A DNA stretch of 64,000 nt from assembly GCF_004104355.1 (NCBI RefSeq), contig NZ_RJLM01000005.1:1-64000 (forward strand), in the 5' to 3' direction. The notes under the pieces were generated by a model that was given only the letters and a program-made list of their open reading frames with translations, searched no databases and was not told the origin of the DNA. Shown here piece by piece: positions 1-8,055 of the stretch. The DNA comes from Photobacterium chitinilyticum. Lineage in GTDB: Bacteria; Pseudomonadota; Gammaproteobacteria; Enterobacterales; Vibrionaceae. Every line of letters begins with the position of its first letter. The stretch's first letter is position 1. The position numbers and the translations under genes were made by a program.

Positions 1-81
1 GCAATAATTCGTAGATATGTACGACATCAGGACAAAGAAGAGCTTGAGTATGAGAATCAGCTTGAGTTGTTGAAAAACTGA
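1..81 (+). CDS. C-terminal end of a truncated protein, function unknown
   Basis: An open frame enters from the left edge and stops with TGA at 79-81, giving the last 26 residues of a protein. The tail is strongly charged (RRYVRHQDKEELEYENQLELL) and reads like a cytoplasmic amphipathic helix. Such tails occur at the end of many membrane transporters, but nothing here identifies the family. A terminator hairpin follows at 120-147, which supports this being a true gene end. Confidence 0.5.
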   Translation, partial: AIIRRYVRHQDKEELEYENQLELLKN

Positions 82-119
82 TAGCGTGGAATGCCCCCTT
101 CTAGGGGGTGAATGTAAAG

Positions 120-148
120 CCGCCTTCTTAGAAGGCGGATTTTTACTT
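120..148 (+). terminator. Rho-independent terminator
   Basis: A GC-rich stem (CCGCCTT paired with AAGGCGG, five-base loop) is followed by a T-rich stretch. It ends the gene that enters from the left and sits just before the cupin gene, so the cupin probably has its own promoter or depends on readthrough. Confidence 0.75.
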
Positions 149-166
149 TTTAGGGATGGGATCATA

Positions 167-481
167 ATGAATGTTTTTGAGAATATACCTGCTGAACTGC
201 CCGGGGAAATATTTGAAGATATCGTCAACACTTCAACGATCCGTATAGAGCGTATTATCTCCAAAGGCCATACGACACCGACCGATGAGTGGTACGATCA
301 AGATGAACATGAATGGGTGGTCGTGCTGAAGGGGGAAGCCCGGATACGGTTTGATGATAACGACCGAGAGCTGCATTTAAAGCAAGGCGACCACCTTAAT
401 ATTCTTGCCCACCAGCGTCACCAAGTGTCATGGACCATTCCCGATCAAGAGACAATCTGGCTTGCGGTGTTCTATCGCTAG
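167..481 (+). CDS. Small single-domain cupin protein
   Basis: This 104-residue protein is essentially one cupin barrel. Cupin motif 1 is seen as EHEWVVVLKGEARIRF (about residues 41-56) and motif 2 as LKQGDHLNILAHQRHQV (about 65-81). The histidines and acidic residues fit a metal site, but the substrate cannot be told. The ATG at 167 is preferred over the frame-open ATG at 86. The longer frame would translate through the terminator hairpin at 120-148, and its added residues do not look like protein. It resembles the short stand-alone cupins of Vibrionaceae annotated only as cupin-domain proteins. Confidence 0.75.
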   Translation: MNVFENIPAELPGEIFEDIVNTSTIRIERIISKGHTTPTDEWYDQDEHEWVVVLKGEARIRFDDNDRELHLKQGDHLNILAHQRHQVSWTIPDQETIWLAVFYR

Positions 482-521
482 TAAGCGACTCATTACATTG
501 AGCCGCTATTAGTTCTTAGTC

Positions 522-2018
522 CTAAGTATCGAATCGAACTAAGTGTGCCAAGGCGGGTGGGTAACCCCGTTCTGTTGCTAATGTCTCGGCCTTGGTGATC
601 ACTTTGACCTGACTTAAGCTTGAGGTGAACGGAAACTGGTGCTCAAGAGGTTGTTTTGCCTCATTGATATTAGGTAGGAGGCCTTCCAACCGTAATTGTT
701 GGATAACACCGTCAGCAGCAGAAAGTGCAGAAGATGCTTTGACTATTTCAGTTCGCGCATAGCGTTGGCCTGCAAAAGAGATATCAGCGGCCCTAAGTGA
801 AGGGTCATCCCCCGGGATCTGCTGAGCACCGAATAATGGTTTTCCTCCGATGGTTGCAGTGTGGTATGCCGGTACAAACTGTGTCATGTGCTTGATGGCT
901 CTATCGGTTCGAGTATCAATGTCCGAGTTTGTCCAGCCGTACTTGAGTTTTTGAATGAATGATTTATCTAGTTCGGGTTGGGCACTTTTTGTTGTACTGC
1001 TGGCCAGTCCTTGTCTAAACAGCGTTATGTCTTCTGTCATGCCATGAAGCTGAAAAAAACCGTTCGGGTAGGGTGTAAGCTGAGCCATTCCATTGGGTGT
1101 ACCACGTTCACCGTGGAAAATAATTTCTGGCCAGATCCCTTCACACTCTGCCCAGTGGGTAACGTAGGCTGCTTTGAACTCTACCATTCTGTTACGGGGT
1201 AAATTTGCCCAGTTGTCGAGTGTGCCAGTACGGTAACCGCATGCATTGACCAAATAATCAACGTTAACAGAGTGTGTAATATGATCATCAAGTGCTTCGT
1301 CGAATTGTTGGTAGTTGATTGACCAAGAGTTGTCGTATTCGTGTTGTTGGATATCGATAACGGTCGATTGTGTATTTAGCTTGCACGAAGGTAACTGTTC
1401 AAGGGCTATATTGGCAGTTGCTGCCAGGCGAAATACGCTTAACCCATATTCCTGAACAAGGATCAGTGGGAATTTAAATTTATCTAAATCTAAATTCTTG
1501 GCGACAGGGATCATCCAGTCATCAATTGAAGTTGGTTCTAAAGGCGTTGATAAATTGGCTAGCTGTTCCAATTCACATCGATAGTAGAGTTTGTAATAGT
1601 TATCCGGGTTCCCTAGTACCTGATTCTGACTATCGGTTTCGACGGATTGACGGTAAGCGTCTTGCAGCAATGCCAACCGTGGAAGCAGAGCTTCAGGATC
1701 ACCAAGATCTCGCGCTGGAACGGCAATCACGGTGGGTCTGATATTCGCGGTATGGGGGAATATTCGAAGCGTATCTATCGATTCTTGTAGCAGCGTCAGA
1801 CATTGCTGATCTGAGATCTCTCTATATAGGTTTCCACCAGCGTGTAAATGGCAGATTGGCGGGCCGTTGACTAGGCTCTTGCCTTCTTCGAATAGCTCTA
1901 CTTGGATACCAAGCTCAGCTAAGCGGAGCGCTATCGTTGATCCAGCGATACCTCCACCGATGATCCCTATTTTTATAGGATGTTGACAATCGGTGTGGTG
2001 GGAGCCATGAACATTCAT
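522..2018 (-). CDS. FAD-dependent oxidoreductase (DAO-like fold)
   Basis: A 498-residue flavoprotein. Near the N-terminus is a Rossmann dinucleotide site, KIGIIGGGIAGSTIALRLAELG (GxGxxG at about residues 20-25), followed after the second strand by an acidic residue (ELFEEG) that would bind the FAD ribose. An internal VNACGYRTG segment (around residue 258) matches the strand and turn usually found in DAO-type enzymes. A C-terminal FAGQRYARTEIVKASSALSAADG stretch resembles the second FAD-contact region. The substrate is unknown. It is transcribed alone, convergent with the cupin gene. No signal peptide is seen, so it is probably cytoplasmic. Confidence 0.7.
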   Translation of the reverse strand: MNVHGSHHTDCQHPIKIGIIGGGIAGSTIALRLAELGIQVELFEEGKSLVNGPPICHLHAGGNLYREISDQQCLTLLQESIDTLRIFPHTANIRPTVIAVPARDLGDPEALLPRLALLQDAYRQSVETDSQNQVLGNPDNYYKLYYRCELEQLANLSTPLEPTSIDDWMIPVAKNLDLDKFKFPLILVQEYGLSVFRLAATANIALEQLPSCKLNTQSTVIDIQQHEYDNSWSINYQQFDEALDDHITHSVNVDYLVNACGYRTGTLDNWANLPRNRMVEFKAAYVTHWAECEGIWPEIIFHGERGTPNGMAQLTPYPNGFFQLHGMTEDITLFRQGLASSTTKSAQPELDKSFIQKLKYGWTNSDIDTRTDRAIKHMTQFVPAYHTATIGGKPLFGAQQIPGDDPSLRAADISFAGQRYARTEIVKASSALSAADGVIQQLRLEGLLPNINEAKQPLEHQFPFTSSLSQVKVITKAETLATERGYPPALAHLVRFDT

Positions 2019-2395
2019 AATTTGCTGATAAGTCGCTTTAAGTCATATAGTGATAATAGTTAGCATTCTACGTTGCCTTCATCGCGTTTAAAACACTTAC
2101 TCAGTGTGGAAAAGGAAAATCACCTCGTTCAAGCCAATATTTACAATGTAAATAGAATGGCCATTTAAGGCATAACAATGATGCTGTGCATACTACTTAA
2201 GGTGTAGTAAAGACATACAATTCATTGGTGTGACGTTGTCACAATTATTAATGTAGTCAAATGAAGGCTGTAAATAGGTGCTAGCGGTATATTTCAGCAG
2301 ACCAGTAGCACTTCTACTGTTATTATCTAGGTGGAAGTTTTATTAAAAAGAATAATAGCAGCGCTCCAATAAATAAGAAGCGCCAAGGAGCACGC
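2019..2395. promoter_or_regulatory. Divergent intergenic region with a perfect palindrome
   Basis: This 377-bp gap must hold the promoters of the FAD oxidoreductase (left) and the CheY-CheC/PAS pair (right). It contains the perfect inverted repeat TGTGAC-GTT-GTCACA at 2229-2243, a likely operator whose cognate regulator is unknown. The half-sites resemble CRP half-sites, but the spacing is one base short for CRP. A good ribosome binding site (AAGGAG) precedes the ATG at 2396. No RNA gene or other ORF is apparent. Confidence 0.45.
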
Positions 2396-3400
2396 ATGGC
2401 TACCTCAATTTTGATTTGTGATGACTCAGCATTAGCACGAAAGCAAATGGCAAGGGCGCTACCAGCCTCCTTGCAAGCCGAAGTTACTTTTGCTGTTAAT
2501 GGTTTAGAGGCCTTGCAGCACCTTCAAAAAGACAAGTTTGACCTGATGTTCTTGGATCTGACAATGCCAGAGATGGACGGATACGAGACATTGGAGGCGA
2601 TCCGCCAACAAGATATTGATATTAAAGTAATTGTGGTGTCGGGTGATATTCAGCCACAAGCACAGGCACGAGTTAAAGCCCTTGGAGCGGTTGAGTTTTT
2701 AAAAAAACCGGTTGATAAAGCGTTATTGAAAACGCTGCTCAAAGAGCTGATACCTTCCGAGCCTGTTGCATTTGATGAGGTGATACACCGAATCTCCACC
2801 CCAGCACTTCGACGTCGCGATGTTTATCTTGAAGTTGCCAATGTGGCTATTGGTCGAGCGGCGGATTCGCTTGCCCGCCATTTTGACGTGTTTGTTAACT
2901 TACCCTTGCCTAACGTGAATGTCTTTGAAGTGAGTGAACTTCATATGACAATGCGCCATCTTGCCAGCAATAGTGCGATGTCCGGCGTCTGTCAGGGTTT
3001 CAGTGGTGAAGGGATCGCCGGTGAAGCATTGGTGCTGTTAAGTGATTCCAGCGTAAAAGATCTCATGACTATGATGAAGTACCCAGTAGAGTCGGGGTGT
3101 GATTCAGAGTTGGAGTTATTGATGGATGTCAGCAATATTCTTGTTGGTTCTTTCCTTAAGGGCTTAGGGCAACAGGCTGAAGTGAAGTTTTTCCAAAGTC
3201 ACCCAGTGTTGCTCGGACAACATTTATCGATAGAAAGTATGATTGAGCAGACCGAAGGAAATTGGCGTAGAACAATGACATTTGAAGTGAGTTACGGTAT
3301 TGAAGGTACTGATATCAAATGTGATTTATTACTGATGTTTGTTGATGAATCACTACCTTTGCTCGATAACAAGCTGTCTTACTTGATGGACGAGGACTAG
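2396..3400 (+). CDS. Response regulator with CheY-like receiver and CheC/CheX-like domain
   Basis: 334 residues in two parts. The receiver domain (about 1-120) has the acidic pair in ICDDSALARKQM, the phospho-acceptor Asp in LMFLDLTMPEMDGYE, and the Lys in EFLKKPVDK. The C-terminal half (about 130-330) resembles the CheC/CheX phosphatase family. Its helix DVSNILVGSFLKGLG lines up with the CheC signature ExxN, but Asp replaces Glu. That change could weaken phosphatase activity. CheC proteins remove phosphate from CheY, so the fused form may regulate its own or another receiver. The next gene, a PAS protein three bases downstream, is almost certainly in the same operon and may be its partner. 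Confidence 0.75.
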   Translation: MATSILICDDSALARKQMARALPASLQAEVTFAVNGLEALQHLQKDKFDLMFLDLTMPEMDGYETLEAIRQQDIDIKVIVVSGDIQPQAQARVKALGAVEFLKKPVDKALLKTLLKELIPSEPVAFDEVIHRISTPALRRRDVYLEVANVAIGRAADSLARHFDVFVNLPLPNVNVFEVSELHMTMRHLASNSAMSGVCQGFSGEGIAGEALVLLSDSSVKDLMTMMKYPVESGCDSELELLMDVSNILVGSFLKGLGQQAEVKFFQSHPVLLGQHLSIESMIEQTEGNWRRTMTFEVSYGIEGTDIKCDLLLMFVDESLPLLDNKLSYLMDED

Positions 3401-3403
3401 GCC

Positions 3404-3850
3404 ATGTTTGCTTTACCTGCTGAGTTTGAACAGTTTCATTGGATGGTCGACATGGTGCAGCACGTTGATGTTGGCCTTGTCGTTCTTGATAAAGATTATA
3501 CCATTCACGTGTGGAATGGATTTATGATCCATCACAGTGGTAAACAGGCGCATGAGGCGATAGGGAAAAAAATATTTGATATTTTTCCCGAGATCCCAGC
3601 GGAGTGGTTTACCGCGAAATCGAAGCCTGTTTTTGAATTAGGGTGCCGGAGCTTTTTGATTTGGCGTCAGCGTCCTTATCTGTTTAAGTGTCGTAATGTC
3701 AGGCCTATAACCCAACAAGCGCCATTCATGTATCAGAATATCACCCTTAACCCGATGACATCGCCAAAAGGGGACATAGATTACCTCTTTATGGCAGTAG
3801 AAGATGCAACGGCTGAAGCGTTAGCTGAAGGGCGGATACAAGACAAATAA
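3404..3850 (+). CDS. Stand-alone PAS-domain sensory protein
   Basis: 148 residues, nearly all one PAS domain: an N-terminal helix, then VGLVVLDKDYTIHVWNGFMIHHSG (about residues 24-47), typical of the first PAS strands, then IGKKIFDIFPEIP. No kinase, GGDEF or other output domain is attached. It starts three bases after the CheY-CheC regulator and ends at a strong terminator, so the two form a two-gene operon. A likely role is a sensory input or adaptor for the neighbouring regulator, but the ligand is unknown. Confidence 0.7.
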   Translation: MFALPAEFEQFHWMVDMVQHVDVGLVVLDKDYTIHVWNGFMIHHSGKQAHEAIGKKIFDIFPEIPAEWFTAKSKPVFELGCRSFLIWRQRPYLFKCRNVRPITQQAPFMYQNITLNPMTSPKGDIDYLFMAVEDATAEALAEGRIQDK

Positions 3851-3857
3851 GTACCAC

Positions 3858-3888
3858 AAAAAAGCTCATGTTAATGAGCTTTTTTATA
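3858..3888 (+). terminator. Rho-independent terminator of the CheY-CheC/PAS operon
   Basis: A 12-bp perfect stem (AAAAAAGCTCAT with its complement, GTTA loop) followed by a run of T residues, directly after the PAS gene. Confidence 0.9.
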
Positions 3889-4018
3889 TTCTGTTATTGT
3901 TGATATCTGGAAGATTTTCCTCATTATTTATTTGTATTTCCCTTGTAAAAAATCAAATTCAGTTCTAAACACTACAGTGGTAGTGGTAAAAAAGAATGAA
4001 TAATAGGGATATCTAGAT

Positions 4019-5011
4019 ATGACAAAATTTTACAAAATTCTCCCATTGGCGTTATTACTCTCGGGAGTTGTTCATGCCGCAACAGATAACCCATGGTATG
4101 CCGGCGCGCGTATCGGCGGTACAAACTTCGATAGTTTTGATGGGGCTTTAGATGGTGCCGAGAACAGCTTTGAGCGTGACGACTGGGGAGGCGGTGCCTT
4201 TATTGGTTACACCTATAACTCTTGGTTTGGTGTTGAGGGTGGATACACCTATCTGGGTCAGGCTGATTTTAATAATGGCAGTGGCGGATTTGAAGTACAC
4301 GGGTTAGATTTGGTCGGTAAGTTTACATGGTCGGCGACACCATCAATTGATTTGTTTGGTAAGCTGGGTGGTTACGTATTTGATGTCGATAATAGTGTAA
4401 ACAATCAAGATGATAACGGTATCGCTCCGACGGCGGGAGTTGGTGCGGAGTTTTTCTTTAATGATGATTTATCTGCTCGTGTAGAGTACCAGTATTATAA
4501 CCAGGTGGGTGGCAGTAGCCCGGGTGAAAGTGATATTCATTTCTATGGTTTAAGCCTGGTGTATTACTGGGGAGCACCCACCCCGGTAGCGATTATTGAG
4601 CCTGAACCGGTACCAGAGCCTGCGCCAGTACTCGTCGAACCTGAAATGATGAAAGTGAAAGCATTGAGCGTTAATCTACCGTTTGCTTTTGACAGTAATG
4701 CGCTAGCGCAATCAGATATCGATTTGATACAGCCAATTGCACAACGGTTGGTGGAGTATCCTGAAACTAAACTGTATGTCGTCGGTCACACAGATAGCCG
4801 AGGAGCCGAAGATTATAATCAGAAGCTTTCGGAAGAGCGTGCTGCTGTCGTTGCTGGCTACTTAGGAGCACACTTTGGGATTAATAAGAATCGTATAGTT
4901 GCTCAGGGTAAAGGTGAGGCAGAGCCCTTGGCACCAAACGATACTGATGCTGGTCGTGCAAAGAATCGTCGCGTAGAAGTGTATACGCCGGGCTTTGAGA
5001 TCACGAAGTAA
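4019..5011 (+). CDS. OmpA-family outer membrane protein
   Basis: 330 residues. A signal peptide (MTKFYKILPLALLLSGVVHA) precedes an eight-strand OmpA-like beta barrel (about 21-190, aromatic strand ends such as WYAGARIGG and FYGLSLVYYW). A Pro/Glu-rich hinge (EPEPVPEPAPVLVEPE) leads to a C-terminal OmpA peptidoglycan-binding domain (about 215-330). That domain shows VVGHTDSRGAEDYNQKLSEERA and the GRAKNRRVEV motif that contacts diaminopimelate. It probably anchors the outer membrane to the wall. It is a single gene flanked by terminators, and is distinct from the main OmpA in gene context. Confidence 0.9.
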   Translation: MTKFYKILPLALLLSGVVHAATDNPWYAGARIGGTNFDSFDGALDGAENSFERDDWGGGAFIGYTYNSWFGVEGGYTYLGQADFNNGSGGFEVHGLDLVGKFTWSATPSIDLFGKLGGYVFDVDNSVNNQDDNGIAPTAGVGAEFFFNDDLSARVEYQYYNQVGGSSPGESDIHFYGLSLVYYWGAPTPVAIIEPEPVPEPAPVLVEPEMMKVKALSVNLPFAFDSNALAQSDIDLIQPIAQRLVEYPETKLYVVGHTDSRGAEDYNQKLSEERAAVVAGYLGAHFGINKNRIVAQGKGEAEPLAPNDTDAGRAKNRRVEVYTPGFEITK

Positions 5012-5027
5012 ATTGCTCTGTGAATGA

Positions 5028-5053
5028 AAAAAGCGCCTAAGGGCGCTTTTTAT
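5028..5053. terminator. Bidirectional terminator
   Basis: A perfect 10-bp stem (AAAAAGCGCC with its complement, TAAG loop) ends in T on the plus strand and has the mirrored T-run on the minus strand. It sits between the convergent OmpA-family and M48 protease genes. Confidence 0.85.
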
Positions 5054-5067
5054 ATTTCCGAACACGA

Positions 5068-5877
5068 TTAGAGTAGGCATTGAGGACGAATTGCATTATT
5101 GCTCGGTAATCGTCCTATTTCTGCTCTGAGATCATCAATACGTGTCGAGTGAGAAGGGTGGGTGGAAAGAAGTTCTGGGGGCTGGCTACCACCGGCAGCC
5201 TTAGCCATATTTTGCCACAGACTAACGCTTTCATTTGGGTTAAATCCCGCTTCTGCCATCAAGCGCAATCCAACGATGTCTGATTCGGATTCCTGGGCCC
5301 GGCCATAGGGCATCAGCACACCATATTGCATCCCAAGTCCTAGTCCAGCCATGGTCACATCATGGTAATCTGTGCCGCTTATCGCCATGCTCGAGAGTTG
5401 CAGCCCAACATTGGCTAACTGGCTACGTGACAGACGTTCATTGCTGTGTTGAGCTAATACGTGGCTAATTTCATGGCCGATGACGGTTGCAAGCTGATCT
5501 TGGTTAGTTGCGACTTCAAGCAATCCGGTGTATACACCAATTTTTCCACCAGGTAGCGCAAAGGCATTGACTTGCTTACTGTCGAATACCACTACTTCCC
5601 ATTGACTGAATCCGCTGCTTGGGTTCAGCTTAGATGTTAACGCCTTGGTTACACACTGAACGTACTGGTTGGTCTTTTGATCGTGATTGATGGTTTCGTG
5701 CTCTTTAAGCTGTTCAAATGATTGTGCCCCTAGCTGTGACATATCTTGACTCGAAAAAAGCAATACTTGCTGTCGACCTGTCGGTGAACTTGAACAGGCT
5801 GTTAATGAGACAGCCGTGGCGATAAGAGCAGTGTTAAGTAAGGGGCGAAAGTTAAATAAAGATCGAAAGTAATGCAT
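5068..5877 (-). CDS. M48-family metalloprotease lipoprotein
   Basis: About 269 residues. The zinc site HEISHVLAQHSNER contains HExxH, and a downstream ESDIVGLRLMAEAG supplies the third zinc ligand (Glu), as in M48 peptidases such as LoiP/BepA/Oma1. The leader ends in SLTAC, a lipobox, so the protein is probably a periplasm-facing lipoprotein. The start at 5877 is chosen because AAAGGAG lies about 7 bases upstream; an in-frame ATG at 5895 would place that ribosome site inside the coding region. A likely role is quality control of outer-membrane proteins. It lacks the TPR domain of BepA. Confidence 0.85.
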   Translation of the reverse strand: MHYFRSLFNFRPLLNTALIATAVSLTACSSSPTGRQQVLLFSSQDMSQLGAQSFEQLKEHETINHDQKTNQYVQCVTKALTSKLNPSSGFSQWEVVVFDSKQVNAFALPGGKIGVYTGLLEVATNQDQLATVIGHEISHVLAQHSNERLSRSQLANVGLQLSSMAISGTDYHDVTMAGLGLGMQYGVLMPYGRAQESESDIVGLRLMAEAGFNPNESVSLWQNMAKAAGGSQPPELLSTHPSHSTRIDDLRAEIGRLPSNNAIRPQCLL

Positions 5878-6014
5878 TTGAATGACTCCTTTCATTCAAT
5901 TATAGGAAAAACTAATGATTGGATCATACTACGGCAGAGGTCGCCGAGTATAGTTAGTAGTCGGTATGAATGGAGAGTGGTATTCTTTGTATATTATGAC
6001 CTATAGGTAACTTC

Positions 6015-6449
6015 ATGAGTATTTGGAAGAAAAAATTTACCCTAGATAGTCTGAACCTGAGTTCGGTGAATACGCTTGTCGAGCACCTCGGTATAGAATA
6101 CTGCGACTTTGATGATAACAGCCTGAGTGCCGTAATGCCGGTTGATGCGCGCACACATCAACCATTAGGCATGCTACATGGCGGAGCATCAGTGGTGTTG
6201 GCAGAAACGCTTGGCTCATTAGCTGCCAATATGTGCGTTGATGAGACAAAGTATTGTGTAGGGCTTGATATTAATGCCAATCATGTTCGTGCTGTTCGCA
6301 GTGGAATAGTAAGGGGAACAGCAACACCGGTTCACCTCGGGACGACTACGCAGGTTTGGCAGATAGAGATCACGGAAGAACGAGGCCGTTTGGTATGTAC
6401 AAGCCGTTTGACGATGGCAGTCATGAAACATAAGAAGAAAGAAGCCTAA
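6015..6449 (+). CDS. menI: 1,4-dihydroxy-2-naphthoyl-CoA hydrolase (hotdog thioesterase)
   Basis: 144 residues with the PaaI/YdiI hotdog fold. The conserved block QPLGMLHGGASVVLAETLGS carries the HGG turn and the catalytic Glu, and GLDINANHVR and the C-terminal TSRLTMAVM block match E. coli MenI/YdiI closely. The enzyme releases CoA from DHNA-CoA in menaquinone synthesis, and family members also hydrolyse other acyl-CoAs. An AGG-type ribosome site precedes the ATG. A small gene follows four bases downstream. Confidence 0.85.
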   Translation: MSIWKKKFTLDSLNLSSVNTLVEHLGIEYCDFDDNSLSAVMPVDARTHQPLGMLHGGASVVLAETLGSLAANMCVDETKYCVGLDINANHVRAVRSGIVRGTATPVHLGTTTQVWQIEITEERGRLVCTSRLTMAVMKHKKKEA

Positions 6450-6453
6450 TCAA

Positions 6454-6684
6454 ATGAATTTATCTTTTTCTGAAGGCCGTGTTATTGCCAACCAGCATGA
6501 GCTTGTTGTTCGTCTCGATGGGGTATCTCGTGTATCTCTGCAAGCACGGGTGGATGACGTAACGTTAATTGGTGGAGCGAACGTGGTTACAGCGACAGGA
6601 AGTGGCGTTAACTGGTCAGTTAGGCTTGATAATGAAGAGCAATTGAATAATCTTGCGAACGCAATTGGTATTGCGATCCAATAA
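6454..6684 (+). CDS. Small conserved Vibrionaceae protein, DUF3389-like
   Basis: 76 residues, mostly beta-strand in pattern (NQHELVVRLDGVSRVSLQARVDDVTLIG), ending with an amphipathic helix (LNNLANAIGIAIQ). From memory it resembles the DUF3389 family of Vibrionaceae, but I could not check this. There are no catalytic motifs, signal peptide or membrane segment. It lies four bases after menI and before a terminator hairpin, so it is co-transcribed with menI. No function can be assigned. Confidence 0.6.
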   Translation: MNLSFSEGRVIANQHELVVRLDGVSRVSLQARVDDVTLIGGANVVTATGSGVNWSVRLDNEEQLNNLANAIGIAIQ

Positions 6685-6689
6685 GTAAT

Positions 6690-6714
6690 AGATGCTGTGA
6701 TATTCGCAGCATCT
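6690..6714 (+). terminator. Terminator-like hairpin after the menI operon
   Basis: Arms AGATGCTG and CAGCATCT enclose a nine-base loop. The following GCTTCTCT is only moderately T-rich, so the call is weaker than for the other terminators. Confidence 0.5.
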
Positions 6715-7097
6715 GCTTCTCTACTTACATTTACTTGCTATTAACAATTATCTCAACGAACAATGCCTGCGTTTATTGGTCTCGCACATATAAAATGTCT
6801 CTAGCGAAAGGTGCGGGTATTATTGGCAACTGTCTGTTTTTTAAGAACTGATCTTAATTAACGCTCGTGACGATATAATGCATGGGTTTTCTACGTTTAT
6901 TAACCTCCTTAAATGCAATTTTATGAGAGCACGCACTCATAAATTACTATTTTGACCCAAAACTCTAGCGACAAAGTGTCATTTGTTGCACTCTGGTTGT
7001 GATAGATAAGACTAAAATTTTTATATTTTTGACTATGTATTTGTGTAGGGAATATATGACTGAATGCGTTCAGTTGTTCAAGTAAAAGGAAGTGTTA
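6715..7097 (+). promoter_or_regulatory. Intergenic region with inverted repeat before the kinase-like gene
   Basis: About 380 bp without a supportable gene. It is AT-rich towards the right end and contains the inverted repeat ACTGAA-TGCG-TTCAGT at 7059-7074, about 23 bases before the start codon. The repeat is in a position to act as an operator or as an RNA hairpin near the ribosome site (AAAAGGAAG, 7084-7091). I see nothing else in the stretch. Confidence 0.4.
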
Positions 7098-7991
7098 ATG
7101 ATTCGGCATCAGCTTAAGCAAATTGCTGAAACTGCTTATCAGACAATGTATGGTCAGCGGCCTGAACTGTGTAATATTCAGGAATCATTCTACGGCTGGG
7201 TTGTATTTGCAGCATCGCCAAAAGGGAAGGTTGTTGTAAAGTTCTCTAGAGAGATAGGGCGGTTGGCAAAAGAAATTACAGGGTTACACCGCCTTTCAAA
7301 ATGCCTGGATTGCTCTGTTCCTGAGATTTTATTTTTCGGCCGGGAAGAGGGCTATGACTACTTAATGATGGAATGGCTTGATGGTTTATCTGCCCATGAA
7401 TTACCCAGTAATCCAATTGCGCTCGAACAGTTTCGCGAAAGTTATACAGACTTGCTATTAGCCCTTCATGAAAATCAATCGCAGCAAGGTTTTGAACTTG
7501 CTGAAGAGCAGTACGATCCGAGCTTGGTTAAAGCATTTGAGAGCTGGATGGCACCGGTATTGCGTTATGTACAAAGTAGTTGTTCGCCTTTTTCTCCAAG
7601 ATTAAAAGATGCCTATATTTCTATGTGGGAGAACAAAGAAGAAATTCTCTCACCTATAAATACGCGTTCTTCGCTTGTTCATGACGACTGCCATGTCGGG
7701 AACGTGCTCTTTAACCCCAGGACGTTTAAGGTCGCAGCTATTCTTGATCCATGTGATGCTGGTTATAAGCATCGAGAATTTGATATTTTCCATCTTTATG
7801 ATGTGCGGCCTGATCTGAAGTTGGTTGAGCGTTACCAAGAAAAAGTACCGCTTGCTGAGGGGTTTGAATTGAGACGTTGGTTTCTCAGTTTGTGGGATGA
7901 TGCTAAGCATAGCCGGAATATGGGATGGTATGATGAGCCGTGGCTATTAGCTAAAGTAAATCAATTTAACGAGACCTATGCCCAAAGGTAG
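7098..7991 (+). CDS. Aminoglycoside phosphotransferase/fructosamine kinase-like protein
   Basis: 297 residues with the protein-kinase-like fold of the APH/fructosamine-kinase clan. VVVKFSREIG (near residue 45) supplies the ATP-binding Lys. YLMMEWLDG is the hinge. LVHDDCHVGNVLF (near 200) is the catalytic HxDxxxxN loop. AILDPCDAG gives the metal-binding Asp. The substrate may be a sugar, glycated amine or other small molecule; there is no specific reason to call it drug resistance. The ATG at 7098 is preferred to the GTG at 7092, because the AAAAGGAAG ribosome site abuts the GTG. The gene precedes a lipoprotein gene by 64 bases. Confidence 0.7.
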   Translation: MIRHQLKQIAETAYQTMYGQRPELCNIQESFYGWVVFAASPKGKVVVKFSREIGRLAKEITGLHRLSKCLDCSVPEILFFGREEGYDYLMMEWLDGLSAHELPSNPIALEQFRESYTDLLLALHENQSQQGFELAEEQYDPSLVKAFESWMAPVLRYVQSSCSPFSPRLKDAYISMWENKEEILSPINTRSSLVHDDCHVGNVLFNPRTFKVAAILDPCDAGYKHREFDIFHLYDVRPDLKLVERYQEKVPLAEGFELRRWFLSLWDDAKHSRNMGWYDEPWLLAKVNQFNETYAQR

Positions 7992-8055
7992 AACTTGCGA
8001 GCGAATGATTTCTCAGCATATTATTGTGGTATGGGAAAGATTTAAGGTTATTAGA

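Noticed and set aside
86-166. N-terminal extension of the cupin protein
   Set aside because: It would be translated from within a terminator hairpin and is not cupin-like; the ATG at 167 is used.
2229-2243. CRP binding site
   Set aside because: CRP needs TGTGA and TCACA separated by six bases; here the gap is five, so it is listed only as a palindrome.
7098-7991. Aminoglycoside resistance gene
   Set aside because: The fold is that of the APH/fructosamine-kinase clan, but nothing in the sequence points to a drug substrate, and the gene sits in ordinary chromosomal context.
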